From Torreya grandis (taxonomy: Eukaryota; Streptophyta; Pinopsida; Cupressales; Taxaceae), in the NCBI GenBank assembly GCA_037957365.1, contig JARHVA010002006.1, forward strand, positions 2,327,501-2,391,500: DNA of 64,000 nucleotides, in the 5' to 3' direction. Both the position numbers and the translations under genes were made by a program. The notes under the pieces are model-generated. The model was given only the letters and a program-made list of their open reading frames with translations. It was not told where the DNA came from and did not search any database. Positions 21,501 through 31,318 of this stretch are shown piece after piece. The number at the start of each line of letters is the position of its first letter. Within the stretch, counting starts at the first letter, position 1.

Positions 21501-22421
21501 CTTCTTCATGGTATAGATGTTCCCAAAATTGCACCTGTTCCACACCTGTAACTTTCTCTTGACATACTGCAGCTTCTTAGTGAAAATATACATCGCTGTA
21601 CCGTATTCTGGGCCTCCTTGCCTCCACCAGTGTTTCATGAGGTCATGAAGAGAGGGATCCCGAAGCCACATAAGCTGAAACTTAAAGGGAGGCTTCTTTG
21701 GGCCAGCAATGAAATTGGTTGTGAGCTTGATTGGCCAGTGGTCTGACCCTCTCCAATCCAGAATTTCCGAGGCAATAGAGAAAGAACTAGATAACCAATA
21801 GCAAGAAACAAGAAATCTATCTAAACGCTCAGAGATAGCCTCATTACCTGATCTTCTATTACTCCAAGTAAACCGGCCATTGATAGGTTTGACATCGGAT
21901 AGGTGCAGCTGATCCAGGTTGCGTCTAAGGAGCTCCGATGACGGTTCAAGACGATTCAGACCTCCTCTTTTCTCCTCCAGACTGAGGACAGCATTGAAAT
22001 CTCCACTCATTAACCAGGGCAGGTAAGGGCAGCAGCTCCGAACAAAGCATAGATGCTCCCACAACTTCCGTTGACCATGGATATCCCCAGGAGCATAAAT
22101 ATTAGAAACCAAAATCAGCTCTCCGGATTCAGGTGAAGACATAATCATGGTCAGCGCCGAGGGATTAGCCATCCAATGGATTGGAGTGACCTTCTCTGGA
22201 TCCCAGCAAATTGCTAATCCCCCCGTACTCCCTAACGCCCCTACACACTCACATTTACCATAAGTCCACAATTTGGGAAAGCACCCAGCCATAGCATCCA
22301 CTGAAAGCTTAGTCTCCTGAATACATAATATATCCGGTAAGTGTTCCAAGATCAACTTACGCATAGTTTTTTGTCTAGGGGTACTATGCAGCCCCCTTAC
22401 ATTCCATGAGAGCACAATCAT
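18435..22421 (-). CDS. LINE ORF2: endonuclease / reverse transcriptase / zf-RVT / truncated RNase H
   Basis: This 1328-residue protein is the enzyme for target-primed reverse transcription in the nucleus. Residues 1-230 form an APE-type endonuclease with SWNVRG (Asn 7), IQET (Glu 36), NIYAPGD (Tyr 109), SGDFN (Asp 141, Asn 143) and SDH (226-228). Residues about 450-770 form the RT: GKAPGPDG (461-468), FRPIAL, IKLDLAKAYDRVDW (Asp 591 region), GLRQGDPLSP and the catalytic FVDD (696-699), then YLGVP (764-768). Residues about 1043-1135 form a zf-RVT domain with C1110, C1113, H1122 and C1127. RNase H starts with Asp 1281 and is cut off by a frameshift after residue 1305. The start overlaps ORF1's stop as ATGA, suggesting termination-reinitiation. 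Overall architecture is plant L1. Confidence 0.92.
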   Translation of the reverse strand: MIVLSWNVRGLHSTPRQKTMRKLILEHLPDILCIQETKLSVDAMAGCFPKLWTYGKCECVGALGSTGGLAICWDPEKVTPIHWMANPSALTMIMSSPESGELILVSNIYAPGDIHGQRKLWEHLCFVRSCCPYLPWLMSGDFNAVLSLEEKRGGLNRLEPSSELLRRNLDQLHLSDVKPINGRFTWSNRRSGNEAISERLDRFLVSCYWLSSSFSIASEILDWRGSDHWPIKLTTNFIAGPKKPPFKFQLMWLRDPSLHDLMKHWWRQGGPEYGTAMYIFTKKLQYVKRKLQVWNRCNFGNIYTMKKKAQDRLDSITRQILEFGLSDELSRNEFEALNDLNEWELREEIFWKQKARVDWLQEGDRNTAFFHKSVQARRNRNYIASLATSEGTRISSAPAIAEEAVRFYSEILAEEARNADFEENMVLSCIPSLITQEMNDALLKPIDSAEVEKVVFAMSKGKAPGPDGFPAEFFQAFWDIISHDLVEVVWESFHSKEMLRAINATFLVLIPKNEQANQFDQFRPIALCNMVYKIITKLIAERLKGWLPKIISEEQGGFVAGRQILDGVVIASEAIHSMSMSQERAMFIKLDLAKAYDRVDWNFMRKIFLAFGFCQEWINWVMSCVTTPSYSVLINGVPSRLFGASRGLRQGDPLSPYLFIILAEGLGRLIKTRAAQNQIQGWQWGNGAAKLTHLQFVDDTIVAGKARTQEAHAFRNALDTYLVASGQKLNEHKSSIYFFNTPDAIQRRIGAILRFQSQTLPVTYLGVPIVIGRQPRLFWQNILDKLRQRINHWTHRWLTTAGRVTLLQAVIQALPIYRSMIQAAPMYFLREYDALSRQFLWSGNLQKSKWSLINWATVCRPKKEGGLGLRSAILASQALAAKLYWRWCTNQSHLWARILALKYFPGANPVEIPRFAVEGRGSMVWNTLKLGAPLVQSSLFWICNNGADTLFWDDSWNGAPPILVSHPHLQDLCDVFRNAGWSTVEHYKEAYQVGTAISYKWKKEEAWPAGGTPEDRQFLAHILNNRGCSSLRERDILAWGGDSSGQYLVSSGYQALTKKYYGETESLWSKKIWNSTAWPKCNFFLWTLTYRRCLTWDNLLKRGFQGPSVCVFCRDSEEDGEHIFFQCIFAKSLWHLWWDAWGRPCWHATSVIEFWQRQDKPPSRAQILQNAWAVGPTFILWHLWIERNRRIFQGRSLNVREVWFRILSTLQETLQVNGGQWEDLEQQDALVWARLSPSTPLGMPPCGQARPLHGGRQRTSPICRLGKWTPPVEGVMKINVDGSARGNPGIAGIGAVGRDNIGAVFFCSLFTRDTIQTIAWRRWPSWRL
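22418..22421 (-). promoter_or_regulatory. ATGA stop-start overlap between LINE ORF1 and ORF2
   Basis: The minus strand reads ATGA: ORF2 ATG at 22421-22419 and ORF1 TGA at 22420-22418. Such overlaps allow ORF2 to be translated by reinitiation after ORF1 termination. Confidence 0.6.
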
Positions 22422-23875
22422 TGGGTGGATTGGGTGAAATGCTCATCCAAGGTTTTAACCACTCCTGCTTCAACCAATAAGTCCCCTGTGAGCCTGAGCT
22501 TCTCCTGGTCCTTCCTACGGCCGGGTCTGGAAGATGTGGAGAAAGAGCCTTTTTTGAAAGGTCTCTGCATTAAACCCAACGCTTCCGAAGCTCCTTTATC
22601 TTTCTTGGATCCTTCCTTATCTTTAACCATATCTACCCAGCTGCCCTCCCTGTTCAGTTGCGCTGAAGGACCTCCCAAGGTCCCTTCATCCAAGGCGTTC
22701 TCCATATCCTGACACTGTTGCACCTCCATATCCTGGGAACCCATGATAAGGGCGTAGTTCTCAGCCTTCTCTGATGGCCCTCCCTCCTCCAAGGGTGGAA
22801 TACCGTCCTCAATGGTCATGCTGTCCAAAGCTTCAAATCGGTTAAAGCTCACTTCTAAAGACCTGTCTTTATGCTTCTGATTGCGTCCTCTCCCTCTCCG
22901 GCGAACTTGGGTGAACCCGTCCCTGTCAAGGTCACCATTCCCCGAGGCTCCTCCATTCCCCCCTGTCCCATTTGAATGGACATCAACATTTGTAGCCTTT
23001 CCCCGCTCCGAGGTTGGGGCTCCCTGATGAGATGTTTGTCCAGCCTCTTGGCCTCCCTTAGGCTCCATCCCTCTGAACCTTCCAGCCTGAGGGCATTGAC
23101 GGTGCAAATGTCCATAGACATGACAAATTCTACAACGAAAGGGGATCGCTTCATAGTCGATTTGCTGGTCCCAAGATGTCCCTCCCAAGCAGATTTCCAT
23201 TGATTCCGGTAAGGGATTGTTAAGATTAATTTCAACACATATTCTAGCAAAGGAAATAAGCTTTTTATCTAGAGACTGATGAGCCACCGCAATTGGCTTC
23301 CCCAGAAGATTGGCAATCTGGCATAAGATATCCTCCCGCCAAAATTCTAATGGCAGCCGTGGGAGGCGAACCCAAATGGGCACACTGGCAGGCAACTCCT
23401 CAGCAGAATTAAACCCAGGGTGCCAGGGTTTGACAAACAGTCCAAAATGGTCATAAAAATATGGTCCACCCTCAAAAATGCGGTTTCTGTCAGCTATAGA
23501 AGAGAAGTTTACCAGAAAATAGCTGTTGGCTGCCAGCATGATGTCAATATCCCCTTCAACCTGCCAGGTACGCCTCATCCATGCTTCCAGCGCTGATTGG
23601 GATACCCGAATCCCCATGAATTTGCAAATTAGGGTGTGAGCCCCCAGATATTCCAGGTCCTCCTTGACAGAATCCTGGGCAATCACCAGAACCGGTCTGT
23701 CTTGGCTGCGTGGGAAACAGCCATTGACCTTTGAAATTTTTAATTTCTCCCTCAAACCAGACGCCTCCCCAGCCTGGGGAGCTCCCTCTACGCCCTGCCG
23801 TGCTGTCTCTGAGCCCTCCCCCACGCCCACGCCCACTCCCACTCCGTTTTTCTCCTTCCCTCCAAACGCTGCCAT
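22418..23875 (-). CDS. LINE ORF1: DUF4283 / CCHC zinc-knuckle RNA-binding protein
   Basis: The protein has 485 residues, initiated at the first ATG, 31 bases inside the target duplication. A Gly-Val dipeptide run (residues 11-20), encoded by a short hexanucleotide repeat, precedes a DUF4283-like domain (about 60-230). That domain includes WMRRTW, YFLVNF, PWHPGF and PIWVRLPRLPLEFW, typical of plant LINE ORF1 and related transposon proteins. A CX2CX4HX4C knuckle follows (C248, C251, H256, C261). The C-terminal half is Gly-, Asp- and Lys-rich and looks disordered. By family knowledge it would coat LINE RNA in a ribonucleoprotein with ORF2. Its stop TGA overlaps the ORF2 start in ATGA. The frame is undamaged. 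Confidence 0.9.
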   Translation of the reverse strand: MAAFGGKEKNGVGVGVGVGEGSETARQGVEGAPQAGEASGLREKLKISKVNGCFPRSQDRPVLVIAQDSVKEDLEYLGAHTLICKFMGIRVSQSALEAWMRRTWQVEGDIDIMLAANSYFLVNFSSIADRNRIFEGGPYFYDHFGLFVKPWHPGFNSAEELPASVPIWVRLPRLPLEFWREDILCQIANLLGKPIAVAHQSLDKKLISFARICVEINLNNPLPESMEICLGGTSWDQQIDYEAIPFRCRICHVYGHLHRQCPQAGRFRGMEPKGGQEAGQTSHQGAPTSERGKATNVDVHSNGTGGNGGASGNGDLDRDGFTQVRRRGRGRNQKHKDRSLEVSFNRFEALDSMTIEDGIPPLEEGGPSEKAENYALIMGSQDMEVQQCQDMENALDEGTLGGPSAQLNREGSWVDMVKDKEGSKKDKGASEALGLMQRPFKKGSFSTSSRPGRRKDQEKLRLTGDLLVEAGVVKTLDEHFTQSTQ

Positions 23876-23906
23876 CGCGCAGGCTTTTGATGTAACCTAT
23901 GATAAT

Positions 23907-23921
23907 TCGAACAATTTTATG
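23907..23921. repeat. LINE target-site duplication, right copy (15 bp)
   Basis: Identical to 18050-18064; it adjoins the 5' end of the minus-strand LINE. Confidence 0.9.
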
Positions 23922-26900
23922 AGTTACTAGTAAAATCAAGATTTATTTTCATAACAATATTTCAAAGTTTTTTTAACCATACTTTATGAACTATCCTTTG
24001 TAATTTGATTGTACTTTTTTGTTAGTTGTTTCATACACCCTACATATTTTGCTTCATTTTGGGTAATTCCATACAATTTAGCTATTGATTTTAATTCTTG
24101 AGGATTTTAACCTCCTTCTCTAATTATCTCCATGTTTATTTTCATTTTTAATGGTGTTTGGATAAGAAAACTTGTCTCAATTTGCAAGAGACACCATTCT
24201 TTATTGAAGGTAGATTTTCACTATTTGCAAAATCTCTAGGCTTTGGTAGTGATTCCAGGGGATGATTATAAGTTCATTATCATGTCTTCAATGTTATTTT
24301 ATCTCATCTCTTTCCAAACTCATTCCCCAAATCATACTCCGTGAGAATAGAGTCATAAGACAACATGCAATCAGTTGACTTTATGACTATTATATACAAT
24401 CAACCATGGTGAGTTATGTCTATTGAATATATATATAGCTTTCATGGAGAGATAAGTATGGTTTTAATATGTTAATCATGATCCAAATATATTAACAAAA
24501 AAACAAATCTTCCAAAGGGTGAGCAAGTGGCTATGATAGTCAACTAACACAGTCATGCACAGTCTCCCACCATTTTGCTCATCTCTAGGTGCTTTCATGG
24601 AAGCTCCTCAACATTGGAAGGGAGGTGTGAACTCTTGTTTTGAGCCTTGAAAAATATTGAGGTTTCCATTTGAACATATTTAGTAGAAACTAACCTTTTA
24701 AGATATAATCATGCTCATTGTCTACACTTAGACCTACTGCTTGTATACTGAGAATCAACATCTACAGGGGCCCTAGCAAAGGTCTAAAACATCATAGGGG
24801 ATTGTTGGAACAAATTAAATCTTATTTGAAAGTCATAGCATAAATATGAAGCATTATATATTTATTTTGAGTTTTAATTTATAATATGAAAGTATAAATC
24901 ACTTTCTAACATGAGTTGACAATGTTCAAAGGTATAGTCCCTAACAAATGAAAATAGAGGTATGGGGCTTTCTTGTTAATGCCATACAACAAGCTTACCA
25001 ATATTTTGGTGCATCCTAATAACTTTGTATTGTATCCCCATCATGGGAAAATTATATTTAAAAATATGGAGGACAAAGGAGTATAGGAAGATAGTATTTT
25101 AGAAGCCTAAAGTTGCCTACAAAACCACTAAACTTAGTCATTGATATCTACACGAGTTGGATCCAAAAGTAACCTTGTATTATAGGTTGATTGTTCTAGA
25201 TCTTGACAATATTTGATAGTGGTTCCAAGTGTTTCAAGTGTAAATAATGACTCAAGATATCATCAAATGAGAGGGAGAGACTATTTTTTTGCCTCACATG
25301 CACATTCCCAGTTCGTACATTGTGGAAATAGGCACCTACAGTAGGGTAGGTTGACAATGGGTTGTTATATGATGTATAGGTGGTGTTTTAAGGCATGAAA
25401 GGTGAATATAAAGATGGAATATGTGATATAATGATATCATGATTAATGAAATCCTTCAAACACCATGACCAAGTCTCAATGAGCTAAAGAACACTTATAG
25501 GTAGGAGTTAAGGTAGGGATGTCTCAGTCCAGCAGGGTATTGAATTGTGACTCTAGCTAGATACCTCAAATGATGTTTTGAATTCTTATAATTAAAAATA
25601 TTAGTTCAAATGGATTTTTTTTGAGATAAATTTGAATTTAAAAATTTTCTTTACACTATAACCAAGCCCCCAAGAAGGTAATCTATACCTACAAGATACC
25701 ACAGTCAACTATAGTTGACTATGAGGTGGGTAGAGGACAAACATTCTAGTTGTTTGAGGTATATAAGGGATAAATGATGAATAAAATGGACATAAATCAC
25801 TTTAAAATGATCCTAATGAAATCAAGGAGAGTTTTTTACTCTATTCTCAAGCCCAAACAAGCATACAAGTATACCTACAAACCCCTAAAGACTCTTATAA
25901 AACTAGCTAGAAGTAATATGGGCAGACAATGAGATGAGTTTGGAATATAGTTATGAAATTAATAAGTCATAATTAATTATAAATGGACATGAAATATTCA
26001 AAGGATTTTCATTCAATTTCTTTCAAAATACAAACTATGTTGGTTTCCCACAGATGACCCCTATTCTACAAGAAACACAGTCAAGGGTTGAAGGGTAGTT
26101 TTAATAGTTCAAGTGTGTGAGGAGAAATCATAGGAGGATGAATATATTTTAAAGTTAAATTTACCTCCACCATGACTATTATATCCTCATGAAAATATAA
26201 AAATGGATGTAGAAGAAATAAAGGAGCTCAAACAAACAAGGTTCAATCCATATCAAGGAATCTTACACATTATACATTATCAAGGAGTCTGTCTTGGGAT
26301 TTGGATGGGTTGAGAGGTATATTGACCTAAAAAAGACTAAAAATTGATACAGAGGGTATTAATCACTTGGATAACACTCTCAAATATTCACATTATCTAA
26401 GAGGATAAGGAAAGTACCCTCTATTTTATCTCAGATAGAGTGCACTCCCCTCAATGTAAAACCTAGCGATTTTTGGAAAGGATGGTAGATGGATGGATAG
26501 GGAGATAGTTGGAAATTTTAGTAAGGATTTATGATATAAATATAACCTATGAAGACATATTAAACTAAGTATTAAGGGATGAGTCTTATTAGAGTGTCCT
26601 AAAATCCTAAGGTTACAAACAATCCTATAGGCAAGGTACAAGCCTAGTGCCTAAATGAGAAGTCATTCTAAATTATATATATAAGTAGACTTTATATACT
26701 ATTGTAACATTTGGATTGGATTAATACAGGTGTCTTTGAGCTATCAAGAGGCAAAGAAAACCATCAAAGGTCATTTTGAGCTCTAGGTTTTAGTCAAGCT
26801 TAAAGGTAAGGTTTTGGCATAGACCCCAAATAGATAGTCACCTCCACTTTCCACATGAGGTGAGAATTACAATTCATGGGGTATAAAAAAAGGTTTTAAA

Positions 26901-28702
26901 TCCTTTACCTTTTAGTAAAAACCATAAAAGGGCCACTTTTGACTAGAAAGCTCACTCAAACTTGCATGAAAGAGGAAAATAAGCTCAAGTCGGCAACTTC
27001 AAATGCTCATATCTTCTCAAAGGCTTTGCATGGGTTAAAATGGAGTTCAAAGATGTTATAATGGGTCTTTAAGGCCATATTTTTTGAATTTTTATGAAAT
27101 TTAGATGTTAGAGTTTTATGAACAAACTTTAAGAGGTCAAACAGGCCTAAAACCCTCCAAAACCCTTCCTAGTGACCTAATTGGAGAAATGAAGATGGAT
27201 ATCCATTATAATGGAATATTTTTCCCATGAAACATATTATAAATTGTAAAAGACTCACTAAATATTCCTCGCATGCAAATTATCTTTATGGACTTGTATG
27301 GATGGAGGCTATTTTTTACCATTTTTTTTGTTGTGCAAGATAAATGAAGAGTTTTAAGATACAATAAATTTTTTAGGAAGTATTTATAATAATTATAACT
27401 ACCTATGTCAAATTTAATTCCTTAAATAAACTTCTAAGTTTCCAAACTAGTTGCTTCAACTCAGCCAGTCAAAATTGGCCTAGTGGATAAGCTAGTGAGA
27501 AGGGTGAAAAGCTTCATGTGAGCTAATTTTAAAGCATGCCTAATGCTTATAAGGACATGGAGGGTATTTAAACTTTTCATCCACTCAATACCATTTATTT
27601 TAATGATAAATTTATGCCTTTTTTGGAGCCAAGTGTGCAAGGTACAAGAAAAGAGAGTTTTCCAGACAACAAATGATGATAGCTCATTTTGGGATTATTC
27701 TAGATGACTAGGCCTACAAAAAATGCATGTAAAATCATGTATTATGTCCTTATAATTAATCCTAATCATCACATCTGGTCATAATTATTTATGAAGCATT
27801 CAAATATGGCCAATCATGAAGGTAGTTTTTTTGAGCTAGAATGAGGAGTTTTATGCCACTTTGTAAGAGTTTGATGACTTGGATTGACATTTGTACTTAC
27901 ATACATTTCATGGTTCATCCCATATTATCTTCTCATGAAAAATTAACTAATTCTATTATCTTTAAAAGTGTCCTTTTACCCTTTTACTTCTCTCTTCTCC
28001 TCTCTCTCTCTCTCAAGTTCTATAATAACTAGCCATTTTGGCCATTGTATTCTATGCTCCACCTGAGTATGGTGAAGCTTTGCTCATTTATATAAATTTA
28101 GATCAATAATAATAATTATTTTTACCTCATACATGATTTTTTATAGTGTGTTCATTTGTAATGTTTGATTTTGCATAAGTGAATACTATGGATTCTTTAG
28201 CATGTTATTTCATTCTATCATCTATTTGCAGTTAGAAATCTTCTTCTTGCAGAGCATATGAAGTGTTCTAGGAAATTTTAAGGATTAAGTGAGTTAGTAT
28301 ATTAATTATTCCCCTCATATGCCTCTTATCTATTCCTCCTAACTTTTCACATTGATCCATAACCTCACAATGTAACATTGATGTGAGAAGATGAAGATTG
28401 GAGAAGTGTATGTTCAATTTGTCCCTTGCTTTCAAGTATAACATGCATATGGTTAGAATTCATTAGTATATTTGGTTTATAACCTTCTTTAGGATAGTTT
28501 GTTTTTAGTTATCTCTCTCCCTTTTCTCCCCCTAATTTTATTTATAGTTGTGATCCAAAGTGGTACATCAAGGGAGCTAACCTTATCTAGAGATTCACCT
28601 CATTCCTTAGGCTACCCACAAGCCTAGAGGTGTTTCCATTGTACCACTTGGATGAGAATAGTTTTTCCATCTCCTTAAAGGGTGAAAATCCAAGTGAAAA
28701 CA
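23922..28702 (+). mobile_element. Right part of V1: noncoding with weak ~190-bp periodicity and an LTR-like 3' end
   Basis: There is no ORF of note. Related words such as CCAAGTCTCAATGAGC and CCAAGCCCCCAAGAAG, each followed by a CTATAcCTACAA-like segment, recur near 25468, 25662, 25850 and 26054, about 190-200 bp apart. From 27850 to 28702 the sequence resembles 44440-45228: a CT-rich run, a TATA-like stretch (28021), a GTGGTACATCAAGGGAGCTA-like segment, and the terminal GTGAAAACA. Confidence 0.5.
28021..28030 (+). promoter_or_regulatory. Possible TATA-type promoter of V1
   Basis: TATAATAA directly follows a long CT-rich tract (27981-28020), about 680 bp before the unit's 3' end. V2 has the same order: a CT-rich tract, then TATATATTGA at 44571. 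The shared position supports, but does not prove, a U3/R promoter. Confidence 0.35.
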
Positions 28703-28960
28703 CCTATCAATAGAATATTCAAAATTCTTTGACCCTACCACATCTAAATTTATGTCAAATTTAGAATCAACAACATTGTATGTGCCTACAAATCTTGATC
28801 TTCATTTATTTCCCAGCCATTATACATTCCTTAATCATCCACCATTATATTTCCTAATCAAATATATAAACCAAAATTTATCCCTATTTACCATCCACAG
28901 CTACAATTTACATTGTAGAGGCTACAAAGATATCTTGTCTTGATGTCTGAAGGAAATAGA
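28703..28960 (+). pseudogene. Displaced 3' end of the X ORF, copy 2
   Basis: After the V1 insertion the match to copy 1 resumes. The open segment 28752-28943 carries NLESTTLYV and NHPPLYFLIK, matching 4200-4417. No function is recognised. Confidence 0.6.
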
Positions 28961-29492
28961 ATCAACAACCAACAAAGATCACAACAATATTCTTGGCATC
29001 CAAATCTACAGCCAGTTATTTATAGATCAATTATTCAGAAAAGGCATGGGCTAGAAATTTACATGATTTGTTATTCTAGTTGATCTCCACATCAGTAAGA
29101 ATAATAGAATCATTTACCATACCCAAGCCAAAAAGATGTACCATGCCATTATTTTATACCTTTCCACTTCCCTCTCTTTACCACTTGGGGGAAACCCTCC
29201 TATCATTTTATCCAATTATCATACCATCATCATCCTAAATAATTTTGTAACCTATACCATTCTACCATGCCATTCCTATTAGACCAAAGCTTGTTTTGAC
29301 TCTACCTACCTAGCCCATTTGACCTTGGTTCATCCATTGGTTTCACTTTCAGCACAAAGAATCCAATCAATTTCAGTAGTTGCTTCAATTATTCTAGATA
29401 GAGGACATATTTTGGAGAAATATGACAAAATTTTGGTAGTTTCATCCTTCATTTATGATTTCATTTTATATCATGCTTTATTTGTGTGGGCC

Positions 29493-29623
29493 TGATTATA
29501 ATCATCTTTGGGTAAATCATTGTCTCACCGATCATGCTACTAGTTTTAACCACCTATGGAAAAAATAGTATAATTGATCTAAGTTTTTATATCCTAGTTA
29601 CAACTACCTATGAGAAAACTAGG
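29493..29623 (+). repeat. Hairpin cluster 1 of X, copy 2
   Basis: TGATT (29493-29497) pairs with AATCA (29515-29519). TACTA (29538-29542) pairs with TAGTA (29566-29570), with one mismatch if extended. CCTAGTT (29593-29599) pairs with AACTAGG (29617-29623). In copy 1 the last stem is CCTATTT/AAATAGG: both arms changed together, a compensatory pair. Confidence 0.75.
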
Positions 29624-30911
29624 GGCACCATTCATTTATTTTTCCTTGGCATACCAACTTTTCCATTCTTATTCCATATTGTGCTACTATGCCAACTATG
29701 CCTATTTTGTTTGAATTGATTTCTATATTAATTAGATTCTCCACTATAAGGTGGAACTACTTTGAATTGAGGCCATTTGGACTATGTGGGCCATGGTCAA
29801 TAATTTTTGAGGTTAGCTCAGTGCCGCTTTGCCATCATGATCTCACCAATTTGTGATCTTGGACCATTTAGTATCTCATCATTCTCGGTTGAGTTGAGAT
29901 ACTTCAAATTTCCAAAAATATTTTAAAACCATTAGAAAAATCAAAAACATTGACCACTTCTTTGCCTTAAGGATTATATAAACCCTCATTAAGTCATAAT
30001 AAATCACACATAACTTAGTTTTCCCATATTTTTGGACTTTTATCCCATGCTCTTGCCATTTTTTGAGTTCATTCCCATATTCTTCTATCACATCCATCAT
30101 GTTTATTTGTATATCATCATCAGTTTCTTTTATCCCATATCCTAGTATAAATACATTTGGCCTAAAGTTTTATTGGATATTACATCCATATAAATCTTTA
30201 GGTAGAATCCACTTGCCTAACGCATATAGATACAACTTGTCCACCCACTTCCTTTTCTTCTATTCCCTTATCTTGTTTGCTTGTTAAGTTGTCACCTATT
30301 TTTAGGGGCAATGTTTGTCTTCTTGTTTATGTCGCATTATTTGTACTAACATTATGGCTGGCCATCATTTGTTCATTTGTTTTTCCTTATGTTTTGTTTA
30401 TTTATTTGTTTGTGCACCTATTTATTTGATTTAAGTATTGTTTCCTTTTTTCATGGTTATGTACATTCATTGGATGATTCCTTCCACACTTATTCTTGAA
30501 TCCACCCATATTTATACATCAACATTGTCATCATAGTTGTTATCATTGGTGCATTATTTTCAATTGAGTATTGAATATTAGGATTCAATCTTTATGCATA
30601 TTTTGGCCAAGTCCTCATGGTGTTCTATCATGATGCCTACTATCAAGTGTTATATCAAAAATTAGATTTGAGAAGTTTACACAAAAATGCAACATCAATA
30701 TCTCCTTGGCACTAGTACCAGGAATAATCTTGACCTAAGCCAAATCATATCCCAAATAGACTAAATAAATAATTAAATAATTTTCCTCCTTGCTAGTTCA
30801 AATGAGCATCTCCCTACTAGAAGGTTACCTAATTCATCTTTATCCTTTGTATTAATTTGTCATCATCATATTTTCCATCATCAATCATCAATATTTTTTA
30901 CCATAATTAGG

Positions 30912-31121
30912 GTACAATGCTTATAACCTCCTTTGGAAAAATCATTGTATATCATCCCACCTACATTTTCAATGATTCTAACCACCTTCGGGTAAATCAT
31001 TATGTTATCATATCATATTTTTCACTATCAGAGTACGATGCTTATAACCACCTTGGGAAAACCATTGTACACCATCTCATTTGCATTCTCAATGATTCTA
31101 CCAACCTTTGGGCAAATCATT
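30912..31121 (+). repeat. Hairpin cluster 2 of X, copy 2 (A-B-A-B)
   Basis: GTACAATG (30912-30919) pairs with CATTGTAT (30943-30950, one wobble). CAATGATT (30970-30977) pairs with AATCATT (30995-31001). GTACGATG (31033-31040) pairs with CATTGTAC (31063-31070, one G-T wobble). CAATGATT (31090-31097) pairs with AATCATT (31115-31121). Loops share TATAACCACCTTGGGAAAA-like cores. Confidence 0.75.
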
Positions 31122-31318
31122 ATGTTTTCATCTATTTAGTCCACTCATTTTTTTTTTTAGGGATCATTTGCTAACCCCTTTTTCTAACCACTCCCTCAAA
31201 GGGGCACCCTATAGTTCATCCATTACCATTGAAGTCGTAAGCACAAAGAACATTTTTATTATTTGAGAAGATGTTACTATGTTTACAACTTGCAACACCT
31301 TATCAAATAAGATAAAAT

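Larger units (their letters stand above)
18065..23906 (-). mobile_element. L1-type LINE retrotransposon, near full length
   Basis: The element is bounded by a perfect 15-bp duplication (18050-18064 and 23907-23921) and is 5842 bp long. On the minus strand it has a 31-bp 5' leader, ORF1, ORF2 overlapping by four bases, and a roughly 50-bp 3' UTR. The 3' end has AATAAA (complement of 18086-18091) about 20 bases before the end but no poly(A) tail; it ends TTAGTTG. The sequence is visibly richer in G+C than the AT-rich surroundings and has long open frames, so it is the youngest insertion here. The leader is so short that 5' truncation is likely. The only clear damage is a frameshift in RNase H. 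Confidence 0.9.
17681..28702. mobile_element. V1: TG...CA unit of about 5.2 kb (candidate solo LTR), split by the LINE
   Basis: Copy 1 of X gives the uninterrupted site: its sequence runs straight through CCTAT at 4159-4163. In copy 2 the match breaks after CCTTA (17676-17680) and resumes after CCTAT (28703-28707), so the insert is 17681-28702 with a probable 5-bp target duplication differing by a base swap. The insert starts TGTTGACC and ends GTGAAAACA. Without the LINE and one LINE duplication it is about 5165 bp. It has no ORF. Its last 850 bp resemble 44440-45228. TG/CA ends plus a 5-bp duplication and no internal genes fit a solo LTR of Tat/Ogre size; other LTR-bounded noncoding elements remain possible. 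Confidence 0.55.
28961..31302 (+). mobile_element. 3' noncoding internal region of element X, copy 2
   Basis: It aligns with 4421-6802 and likewise contains no pol motif in any frame. It includes the counterpart of every hairpin found in copy 1 (next entries), plus TCCAC/GTGGA near 29737. Confidence 0.6.

Noticed and set aside
18382..21516. Several plus-strand ORFs of 63-158 aa opposite the LINE
   Set aside because: They are antisense to the clearly homologous LINE ORF2 and have no domain; they result from the higher G+C of the element.
22425..23930. Plus-strand ORFs opposite LINE ORF1, including one rich in Pro-Thr repeats
   Set aside because: Antisense shadows. The Pro-Thr run is the complement of the Gly-Val repeat of ORF1.
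26426..26641. 71-aa minus-strand ORF in V1
   Set aside because: No counterpart in V2 and no domain.
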